Source of the DNA: Eutreptiella sp. 'Long Island Sound 2002'
Taxonomy: Eukaryota > Euglenozoa > Euglenophyceae > Eutreptiales > Eutreptiaceae
Direction: 5' to 3'
Length of the DNA stretch: 64,000 bases
Assembly: GCA_964036045.1 (NCBI GenBank)
Contig: OZ038379.1
Location: 82,918,562 to 82,982,561, forward strand
Shown: positions 19,341 through 28,956 of the stretch, in pieces
How positions within the stretch are numbered: the first letter of the stretch is position 1
How the letters are laid out: each line of letters opens with the position of its first letter
Notes under the pieces: model-generated
Told to the model about the DNA's origin: nothing
Databases searched by the model: none
Seen by the model: the letters and a program-made list of their open reading frames with translations, nothing else
Made by a program: the position numbers and the translations under genes

Positions 19341-21600
19341 AACATCCTGCAACATCCTCTCCTAGGGCCACTACACTCCCAGCTACAAGTCCAGCAACAT
19401 CCTCTCCTACAACGAATTTAACCGTGGCTGATGGCACAGGCTTTGCTGGCATGCCTTACCCAACCCGTGGAGTGGAACCACTCGCTACTGCGCCACCTAT
19501 AGCACCTCCAGTCAGCCAACTGGTGGCCTCTGGCCCATCGTACGTTGGTATGCACCGGCCGGCCCCTTTTCCTTAACCTGGTGCTTATCATAGGGCCCCT
19601 GTTGGTGTGTGCCCTGTTCCAATTCCTGGCTGTGCGATGCGACAGCTCCGGTTTACTTTCCTGAGCGGCCTACGAAGCTCTGAGTCTCGTCGAGGACAAA
19701 GCAGGGGTTCTGGAAGGTCCTCTAACAGGTCCCTGGCGCGTTCAGAGAAAATGGAAGCTCTCTATGGTGCTACCGCGGATCTGGTAGGTGACCTGACTCA
19801 TGAAGTCCCGGCCACACTGAAGCCCCTGATACCGCCACATGGGTCACCTGTGACCATTGGAGCTTCCCCAAAACTGAAAACAGGCCAACCACCTGGTCTT
19901 CGGCTTAAGCCATACCCTGAGTGGTGTGAGAAGCCGACCTATGCGGACCAATGCAGCTGTTCCAAGAAGCCCCTTCGTGCCAAGAATGGCACAGCCGCCC
20001 TACAGCTGTGTGGGAAATTTCACACGTGCTGAGCCCGACCGCCTCGAGCTGTCAGCCCGGAGGGCTATGGTTGATGTTGAGCCCTATGGCTCCGGTGACT
20101 TTGGCGGTGACCCTTCAGATGACGAACTGCCATCCCTATGGTCAGCTTCATTGTCTGAGCACGATGAGCCTGAGGACCCCAAGAACCTAAGTGACAAAAA
20201 GAAGAAGGAGGAAAGGAAGGGTGTGCGCCCTCAGCGGCGCTGCTCCAAGGAGGCTATGGCGATCGCCACCTCGAGGATGGTGACGAACCTTCCTGATTTC
20301 ACTGGGAAGGACCTCCGCGACTTCGCGGATACTTTTGATGGGCGCCTGAGGATGACTGGCTAGACCCACGCTAGTGGGCAGGTGAAGTGTGATGTACTCT
20401 TGCAATGTTGCAAGATCAAGTACCTTGAGAAGCAAATGAAGTCGATCTTGACAAAGCCTGCCACGTTTGCCGATCAGTTGGTTGCCCTTGAGAGGCCGTT
20501 CTCCTCCTGTGAGACCAACCTATCCATCCGGACCGAGATCCAGAACCTGGCCATGTTGTCCAACAACCCCAAGCCTGTGCGTATCTCTGAACTACTGGCC
20601 TACCTGGACCAATCAGTGGGGCGACTGACGCCTGGATCGTACGGCAGCAGAGAGCTGCTTTTCTAGCTGGTGGCTAAGATCCCACGAGAGAAATGTGGGA
20701 ATACTGTCGGGCTACGGCGGAGCGCCAGGCAAGAACCCTGACCTATGAGGACCTGTCTGTACTTCTTTTGGAGCTGGCGGTTGAGAAGGAGAAGGACCAG
20801 CACCTCAATGACTACCCGCCTGGAGGGGGCAACACTGGGAGCCATGGCCGTGGGTATCAAGGACCTCGACCTGGACAGGGGACTACCCTTGAGAATGCTC
20901 GCTACATGAGCAATGTCCAGCAATGTCCATCACACCAGACCTGTTCTGGTGTGATGCCAGAGATGAGAAAGGCAGCCTTGTGCATGCTCCTGACTGTAAC
21001 CAGCACGAGTGCTCTATGGTCCAAGGGTGGAAGCAGGAGACCAACACCGGTGGGAAGGCAAAAATACCCGACCACTACAGGTGCACCATCACATGTGCCT
21101 TCTGTGGCAAGCGCAAGCACTATGAGGATGAATGCTACCACAAGCAGCACTTGTCAGCCAAGCTGAAGTGCGAGGCCCAGAATGGCTGTGGAGTCAAAAG
21201 CAACAGTGAGAAGGGCACGGGGAAGTCCCAAGGACAAGGCAAAGGCTAAGAGCAAGGCAAAGTTGGAGGACGCGGAGGCCCTGACAGGAAGAGCCAAGAC
21301 AAGAGCCAGGACAGGTCCGGGGGAAGTCCCACCCTTACGCCAGGGGTGACCGATCATGAGCGCTCTAGAGGGCAGCAAAACCCGGGGCCTACGACGCGTT
21401 CCCAGACGCAAGTGCAACAACAACAAGGAGCTAAGCCTGGCACGACGATGGGGACGAGTCTAACGCCCGTAAACGTTCCCGCTTGATGCGGATGGCGCCA
21501 AGACTGCGCAAGAAGGGGTCTGCTGTGACTCTTCCCTCGGAGTTCTGACAGGGACGCTCTGGGAGACCTACAGACTTGGTGTTTTGAGTACATACCCGTC
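19341..21600 (+). pseudogene. gag of B-type element, decayed (B2)
   Basis: Broken frames in order resemble B4 gag. A Pro/Ser/Thr-rich N-terminal part runs 19341-19900. A capsid-like part follows (NLPDFTGKDLRDFADTFDGR at about 20285-20344; then CCKIKYLEKQMKSILTKPAT; then ISELLAYLDQSVGRL). Next comes the zinc knuckle: TITCAFCGKRKHYEDECYHK at 21088-21147 has the same CX2C, His, Cys spacing as B4 at 53731-53790. Basic Lys/Gly linkers continue to about 21600. At least three frame changes or stops lie between 20032 and 21250. The copy lacks a recognisable PBS, and its left edge is the minisatellite. Confidence 0.75.
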
Positions 21601-21908
21601 TAGAGGGGAAGAGAACACCTGGGGGTACTGGATACTGGGGCGACCATATCGACTCTGGCCAAGAATGCCCTACCTCCTGGCCACCTGAGGAACATCATGC
21701 CTACTGCTGTCATTCGCATGGCGGATGGCGACGTGGTGCACAGTTGTGGGGACTTAGAGGTTGCGGTGCCTCTGAGATCTGGGAGCATTGCCTACCGGTT
21801 TTATGTCATGCATATTGAAGCCTTCGACTTCATTCTCGGGAATGACTTCTTCGCTGAGCATGCCAAGATTCTATCGCTCACGCTGCAAGCGCCCTCACCT
21901 AGGATCTT
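21601..21908 (+). pseudogene. Aspartic protease fragment (B2)
   Basis: The frame reads LGVLDTGATISTLAKNALP at about 21622-21678; DTGA is the retropepsin active site. It continues with MADGDVVHSCGDLEVAVPL, and then FILGNDFFAEHAKI near 21831, the usual ILGxDF-type motif of retropepsins. Homology to B4 ends at about 21900, where the satellite cap sequence begins. Confidence 0.8.
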
Positions 21909-22175
21909 ATGGGGTCCAAAAATCCCAAAACCAGCTACAATCAGAAATACTACTTTTTTTTGTCAAATTATACCATAAAGAGCATATTTTTCGTCGTTAG
22001 CCCCCCCCCACCCTCCAAATTGGAAAATTTCCAGCCCCCAGATCGACAATGCAGGCTTGATTCCATCTAAAATCGGCCGTATCCGAGAAATATGACATTC
22101 ACCACCTAGTTGCGAATAGCAGCTTCTGTATAGCTCAAACCATACATGTTTGTTTTTGGCAAGAAATACAGTTTT
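21909..22175 (+). repeat. Cap sequence of satellite H block (direct)
   Basis: Reverse complement of 14481-14735, starting ATCTTATGGGGTCC and including a run of C near 22002-22010. It lies between a broken protease gene and the first satellite monomer, as the other copy lies between monomers and integrase. Confidence 0.75.
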
Positions 22176-22182
22176 TTGGTGG

Positions 22183-24509
22183 CGGGGGCTCCAAACAAGC
22201 GATAAGTTGCTCAAACACCTTGCAAAACACGTTTTTCTGAGTCCACCACACTCAAAATAGGGTATGGGGCCCTACAACTGACCATTCATGCCCGGAAAAA
22301 TGCTGTTTTAGGCAAAAAAATTTGGCATTTTGGGGGAAAAAAGCGGTTTTTTGGTGATGGTGGCTCCAGAACCCTTGGTCATTTGCTCCAACACACTGCA
22401 GAACACGCCTTACTGATTGTGGCACCCTCAAAATAGGGTATGGGGCCCTACCTGTGACCACCCAGGCCCAAAAAACACTGTTTTAGCCCAAAAAATGGTT
22501 TTTCTACGCCATTTTTGGCCAAAAAATGCGTTTTTTTGATGATGGCGGCCCTGAAACCGTTGATCATCTGTCCCAAAACCTTGAAAAACTCCTTGCGTTG
22601 AGTCCAGCACCCTGAAAATAGGGTATGGGGCCCTACATCTGACCACTCAGGCCCCAAAAACACTGTTTTAGGCTACAAAATTGCATTTTTTGGCCATTTC
22701 TGGGCAAAAAATGCGATTTTTCTTGGTGATGGGGGCTCCAAACACTCAATCAGTTGCTTCAAAACCTTGCAAAACAATTTCTTCTGAGTCCACCTCACTC
22801 AAAATAGGTTATGGGGCCCTACAACTGACCACTCATGCCCCAAAAATGCTGTTTTACGCCAAAAGTTGGCATTTTATGGGGAAAAAAGCGGTTTTTTGGT
22901 GATGGTGGCTCCGGGACCCTTGATCATTTGCTCCAACACACTGCAAAACACGTTTTTGTGACTGTGGCACCCTCACAATAGGGTATGGGGCCCTACCTGT
23001 GACCACTCAGGCCCCAAGAACACCGTTTTAGGCCAAAAAACTGCTTTTTTTGGCCATTTTTGGCTAAAAAATGCGTTTTTTTGATGATTGCGGCCCTGAA
23101 ACCGTTGATCGTCTGTCCCAAAACCTTGCAAAACACCTTGCGTTGAGTCCAGCACCCTGAAAATAGGGTATGGGGCCCTACAACTGAACACTCAGGCTCC
23201 AAAAACACTGTTTTATGCTACAAAATGGCATTTTTTGGCCATTTTCGGGCAAAAAATGCGGTTTTTTGTGGTGATGGAGCTCCAAACACTCGATAAGTTG
23301 CTCCAGAACCTTGCAAATCAAGTTTCTCTGAGTCCACCACACTCAAAATAGGGTATGGGGCCCTACAACTGACGATTCATGCCCAAAAAATGCTGTTTTA
23401 CGCCAAAAAACTGGCATTTTTTGGGCAAGAAAAGCGGTTTTTGGTGATGGTGGCTCCAGAACCCTTGATCTTCTGCTCAAACACACTGCAAAACACGCTC
23501 TCGTGAGTCAGACACCCTCAAAATAGGATATGGGGCCCTACCTGTGACCACTCAAGCCCCAAAAACACTGTTTTAGGCAAAAAAAAACCTTTTTTCGCCA
23601 TTTTTGGCCAAAAAATGCGTTTTTTTGGTGATGGCGGCCCTGAAAACCTTGATTATCTGCTTCCACCTCCTTGCAAAATACTTTGCTTTGAGTCCAACAC
23701 CCACAAAATAGGGTATGGGGCCCTACAACTGACCACCCAGGCCCCCAAAACACTGTTTTAGGCTACAAAATTGGATTTTTTTGGCCATTTTTGGGCAAAA
23801 AATGCGTTTTTTTTGGTGATGGTGGCTCCAAACACTCGAAAAGTTGCTCCAAAACCTTGCGAAACACGCTTTCCTGAGTCCACCACACTCAAAATAGGGT
23901 ATGGGGTCCTACAACTGACCACTCATGCCTCAAAAATGCTGTTTTAGGCCAGAAAAATTGGCATTTTTTGGGCAAAAAAAGCGGTTTTTTGGTGATGGTG
24001 GCTCCGTAACCCTTGATCATTTGCTCCAAAACACTGCAAAACACGCTTCTCTGAGTCCAGCACCCTCAAAACAGGGTATGAGGCCCTACCTGTGACCACT
24101 CAGGCCCCAAAAACACTGTTTTAGGCCAAAGAATGGTTTTTTTTGGCCATTTTTGGCCAAAAAGTGCGTTTTTTGGTGATGGCGGCCCTGAAACGCTTGA
24201 TTATCTGCTCCAAACCTTGCAAAACACTTCTCATTGAGTCCAGCACCCTGAAAATAGGGTATGGGGCCCTACAACTGACCACTGAGGCCCCCAAAGCGCT
24301 GTTTTAGGCTACAAAATGGCATTTTTTGGCCATTTTTGAACAAAAAATGAGGTTTTTTTTTGGTCATGGCGGCTCCAAAACACTCAATAACTTGCTCCAA
24401 AACCTTGCAAAACTAGTTTTTTCTGACTCCAGCACCCTCCAAAAAGGCAGGGGGGCCCTACAAGTGCACACTCAGGCCCCCAAAACACTGTTTCGGGAAA
24501 AAAAATGGA
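22183..24509 (+). repeat. Trimeric higher-order satellite H, array 3
   Basis: Thirteen monomers start at 22183, 22361, 22545, 22733, 22906, 23091, 23279, 23451, 23635, 23823, 23999, 24183 and 24370. They cycle strictly 1-2-3, so the true period is a trimer of 544-550 bp (22183, 22733, 23279, 23823, 24370). Each type keeps its own length: type 1 is 172-178 bp, type 2 is 184-185 bp, type 3 is 187-188 bp. Type 1 has CACTCATGCCC, type 2 has CTACCTGTGACCAC, type 3 has GGCCCTGAAACC and TTAGGCTACAAAAT. Same types across trimers are more alike than neighbours. The last monomer is partial. Minus-strand ORFs here are incidental. Confidence 0.92.
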
Positions 24510-25574
24510 TTGCCCTACAGTTAATGGCCACGGCACCAAAACGTGTCAAGGCACGAGACCGTGATCACCGGCGATTGGACGAGCTACTCTCGGTATTGCA
24601 TCTTCCGGAAGAGCGGTTGACGGTGCAATGCCATTATTTCTTGGCTCATTATCAAGCACGCTTGTTGAAGCACGGCAATCTACAGGCTGTTAGCATAATT
24701 GTAGACCCGGTCCTCCCGTTGCGGCAATACGCAACCTATTATACATTATACCTCTTATACCTTCTCTACGCTCCCTAGGTGCTGTCAAGCGAAGGTGGTG
24801 AACACACTCACCAGGACGTCAAGGGCGTGGTTAGCATGCGGCGGAATAAACCCTGTTGGAAATGTCCTATCGCATTGCAAGTGCTTCTCGAGGTTTAAGC
24901 CTTGAAGCTAGGATTTTGGGCGGAGGCATGGTTGGTTCCCATGAACTGCAACCCGGGGCGGAAGATAATAACTCTACCTAGGTACGTATGCACATGCCAC
25001 AGTATCTTGATATTTGAACTCATTCGTGCTTGCTTCTGTTTGGTGCAGTGTGTCAATGCATGGGAAGGGTAACAATTTTCAGTGGTTGCTTTGCACGCCG
25101 ACGGCATGTCTCCTTAGTGAAGATAATACAATCATGCCTGTTGCAGAACTCAGAACTCATTTGTGGCTTGCTTCTGTTTGGTCCACTGTGTCAATGCATG
25201 GGAAGGGTAACAATTCTCAGTGGTTCCTTTGCATACTGACGGCATGTCTTCTTAGTGAAGAAAATACCATCACGCCTATTGCAGACGCGTACTTCCTATC
25301 AGAGGCAGCAACGTGTCAGAAATACACACTCCGTGACCTCGTAGATCATGTGGACCCGAAACACACAGCGGCCCAGCAAGTTGTTACTATTGGGGCTTTT
25401 TCTTACCCCATGGTGGGTCATTCAAAGGGGAAGGACACACCTTACAACCCATACAAACGCGACTTGTATGCGCTCACGTACAAGGGGGATTACCTTTTGT
25501 TTTTTCTGACAGGCAGTGCCAAGGGAGTGTGGCTCTGACCATTACAGCATTTGCAAATCTAATGATTGTGTGTG
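24510..25574 (+). other. Unidentified single-copy stretch with a 137 bp duplication
   Basis: No pol, LTR or satellite homology seen. A frame ending at 24778 reads protein-like from about 24523 (RVKARDRDHRRLDELLSVLH, then HYFLAHYQARLLKHGNLQ). A 137 bp segment is tandemly duplicated (25016-25152 and 25153-25290), and each copy ends in a TTGCAG. It could be a remnant of a host gene or of an unknown element. Confidence 0.4.
25014..25538 (+). CDS. Unknown ORF, 174 aa
   Basis: Open frame across both copies of the 137 bp duplication, then a non-repeated C-terminal part (DAYFLSEAATCQKYTLRDLV, then HTAAQQVVTIGAFSYPM) ending GSAKGVWL. The N-terminal repeat reads LASVWCSVSMHGKGN, then LASVWSTVSMHGKGN. 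The frame is kept through the duplication, although 137 is not a multiple of three, because of small indels. No family recognised. TTGCAG at both repeat ends would suit 3' splice sites if this were spliced. Low confidence that it is a gene. Confidence 0.3.
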   Translation: MNSFVLASVWCSVSMHGKGNNFQWLLCTPTACLLSEDNTIMPVAELRTHLWLASVWSTVSMHGKGNNSQWFLCILTACLLSEENTITPIADAYFLSEAATCQKYTLRDLVDHVDPKHTAAQQVVTIGAFSYPMVGHSKGKDTPYNPYKRDLYALTYKGDYLLFFLTGSAKGVWL

Positions 25575-26591
25575 TGCAAATACAGTTGTTTTGAGCCTTT
25601 CTTTGCAACTTCCCGTTCATATTCTTGAGCACAGAGCATGCATGGGGACAAATTTTTCATTGTCTAGCCACACCTAGCACTAGTGACCAACTTGAACAAC
25701 TTGAAATCACACACACGGGCAGCAATACCACTTTAATCGCCATTTATGTCTTCAAAAGTGCAAATATAGCTGTTTTGGGCCTTTTTTGGCACCCTCCGGG
25801 CCCTAACCTCGAGTAAAGAGCATGCAGGGGCACAGACTGTTGCTTGCCAAGCCTGACCTAGCACTCAGGACACATTTCATCAACTTGAAATCACACGAAA
25901 GCGCAACCGTAGAACTTTAATCAACATTTGTGTGTTCCAAAGTGCAAATATAGCTGTTTTGGGCCTTCTTTTGCACCATCCGGACCGCAATCCTGAGTAA
26001 AGGGCATGTACGGGCACAAATCATTGCTTGCCAAGCCTCACCTAGCACTAGGGACACATTTCATCAATTTGAAATCACACGAAAGCGCGACCGTATCACT
26101 TGAATCAACATTACTGTGTTCAAACGTGCAAATATTGCTGTTTGGGGCCTTTTTTGGCACCCTCCAGGCCATAACCTTGAGTAAAGGGCATGCACGGTCA
26201 CAAATTGCTGCTTGCCAAGCCTCACATAGCACAGCCGACAAACGTGATCAATTTGAAATCACACGAAAGCACGGCCGTATCACTTTACTCAACATTTATG
26301 TGTTCAAAAGTGCAAATATAGCTGTTTTGGGCCTTCTTTGGCACCCTCCGGATTATTATCTTGGGTAAAGGGCATGCACGGGCACAAATCATTGCTTGTC
26401 AAGCCTCACATAGCACAGCCGACACACGTGATCAATTTGAAATCACATGCAAGCACGGCCGTATCACTTTAATCAACATTTATGTGTTCAAAAGTGCAAA
26501 TATAGCTGTTTTGGGCGTTTTTTGGCACCCTCCGGATTATTATCTTGGGTAAAGGGCAGGCACGGGCACAAATCATTCCTTGCCCAGCCTC
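25575..26591 (+). repeat. Tandem array, exact 184 bp period
   Basis: The motif GCATG (GCAGG in the last unit) falls at 25636, 25820, 26004, 26188, 26372 and 26556, always 184 bp apart. Each unit carries AATCATTGCTTGCCAAGCCT, CACCTAGCACT, a CAATTTGAAATCACACG segment, GTGCAAATATAGCTGTTTTG and TTTGGCACCCTCCGG. Element A1 is inserted in the sixth unit, and unit sequence continues at 46811 after it. Confidence 0.92.
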
Positions 26592-28956
26592 TGAAGCCGG
26601 TTCGGACCCCCGTGGCCATCCTGGGGTCACTTGGGGTGTGTATCTATGTGCCGGCAAGCCGCCATTGGCTGATATCATACTCTCCCATCCACCTGACCTA
26701 ACCTGATGTGATAGTGTGATACGTTTGGCCATTCCGGCTATGAGCGGCCATATTCAGTACTGACGCGCCGCCAGCGGAGATCTATATATCAGAATATCAG
26801 GAATCAACAGGGTTTTTTTATCATAATGTTTCCGTAATTTTTCAGCCTTCCGTTCTGATGGTCAATGTATCGGCGACTGTCAGTTGGCTTCCGATTTTGC
26901 GGTAACCGAATGGTTAACTGTCATTTACAGATATTTTGGCGGAAATCCCGATGAAGGGTCAGATTTCATCAGTAAAGGGTTCGTTGCTTCCGCAGTTTTC
27001 ATATTATACACTCGCAAAATTAATCAGATTTTTTCAGACTTTCAGAATCGGATTTTCCACTTCGACATCGCCGCACTCGATATGACGAATCTCGAGTGGT
27101 CCGACGTTTTTCCCCGATCACGAATCAACCTTCCTTTTGTTATGCCCTTCGTTTTGCTTAGAGATATAGGCGAACCAAAGTTGATTCGTGAGGCCACTTT
27201 GAAAGGTCATATCTCCGGCTCACCGCGAGTAGTCTCAATTTCGGGAATTGGGTTGGAACCGCATTGGTCTCAACTTAATTTGTGGAGCATCAAACGCCTT
27301 TGGTGTGTACACATGCCGGGTATAGCAAGGGATAATGGTCAAGGGGGTAGAAAGTGATATATAACTCTTGGACCGTGCAACCGAATATTTTAATGCGACT
27401 TTCGAGTGTACCGCATGAGTGTTGGGGTTGCATAGCAAATTTCGTTGGGTTCCTACGTATTTCTAACGTGAAGTTATGTCCATGGAGCGTCATGGCATAT
27501 CATGGTGGGAGTCACTTTTGAGGGTATGTGTTATATGTATGGTATGTGTCTCCATATGCTCACACCCATGTTATATATCTCCGTTTGTAGGAAGATATAT
27601 GGAGTCATACGTGGCAAGGGCTTTGCCCGTGTCCCAAAAGTGAAATCTGTAGCGCTAGACTAAGTCTACCGCTCATATAGTGCATGTGGGAGGGCTCACA
27701 GAGCGACCCACAAGCGCCAATATCAATTTTCCCATTTTCATGGTGCGTGTTGGGAGGAGGTTCGAAGGTGTCCTTATGCGTCCATATGGGGATCCAAGTG
27801 GGGGGATCGTTCGCAAATGGTCTCGAGCAATTGTGCTTTGAGTCATAGGTTGACACCATGGGTGAGCGAAGTTATATACTATTGTAATTATCTTGAATTT
27901 GGCATTATTCGCATGTTTATGACCTCATTTTATGCTCATTTTTGTGTTTTATGTGCTCAACTGGTCGGCTAACAGTAAAGGGCCTAGATATCCGTGAACT
28001 ATGGTATGTTGCTTATATGTTGGCATATGCCTCGGTGTTGTACCTCACCATATGCCGGATCACATGGTCTCTTTGGCTTGGCACACGAGGCCTCACAAAA
28101 TTAGGTCTCAAACTCATGAGCTGACTTGTGAAGCATGTCATGTACATAACTGGAGGGGCTTCGGAGCCAATGATGGAATATTCTTGGGCATGGATCTTTA
28201 ACCTATATCACCCTTGTATACTACTTTCCGGTTTGACACACGCATGGAGCATTTGAATATTTGCTGTATGCATTTTTGAGTATATAATTGATTTTGGGGC
28301 ATTATGGTGTGATTTGCCTGATTTTGCCATGTTGTGAGGTCATCTTCAAGGGGCAGTTCTCCAAGCCCATTCGACTCCAAGTCCAAACAAGGTTATGTCA
28401 GGGTAGGGCATGGTCGTGAGTGCCATCTAGGCCATGACACGTCACCTCCTCCATTGGGCTAGGATTTAGAGGCTTCGGAGTGAACACATTTTTGGGGTTT
28501 ATGTAGTGACTTTTGACACATGGCATTCAGCCATCTCATTTGACCTGGTTCAGGGCAATATGTTGGTGAGTCAAGGGAAGGTCTTGAGTCCAGGGAATGA
28601 GGGGTTTATGGCTGTGAATGTGCATGTTTACCTCTTTCCCCAACTTTGCTTGATATGTGTTCATATGCCACTTTCAGGGCTTTCCTCTTCGGTGCAATTC
28701 TTGTACATGCCCTCCACCGTGGGACGACCGGTGTGCTGAACGGAAGCCCGCAGTGTGGATTGGATTGTGGATTGGGTTATTGCTGTATTTGTGGGATCTG
28801 GTTGCTGTTCAGGGTTGAAGGAGGATTACATTTTCTATATTTTTGGATTTTGGACCCTGGAATTTGAAGAATGCAATCGCTGATCCGGAGTAAATCAGCA
28901 GGGGTAACAGGCGGAAGGGGCACAGCGGGGGCCGGTCCTGGTAGGGACCTTCTTTA
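26592..28956 (+). repeat. 5' LTR of A1
   Basis: 2365 bp, begins TGAAGCCGGTTCGGACC and ends GACCTTCTTTA immediately before the PBS. It matches 44445-46810 end to end and, more loosely in the middle, 60250-62603. By eye it differs from the 3' LTR by a few substitutions per hundred bases. A gag ATG lies inside it at 28871. Confidence 0.9.
26783..26790 (+). promoter_or_regulatory. TATA-like element in LTR A
   Basis: ATATATC with flanking AT-rich sequence about 190 bp into the LTR. The same site is kept in the 3' LTR (about 44636) and in A2 (about 60440). Conservation in three LTRs and position suggest a core promoter, but no start site can be read from sequence. Confidence 0.3.

Noticed and set aside
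26884-27357. 157 aa ORF in LTR A as a coding gene
   Set aside because: It is present in both A1 LTRs but broken in A2, with no motif, so it is probably incidental to a long LTR.
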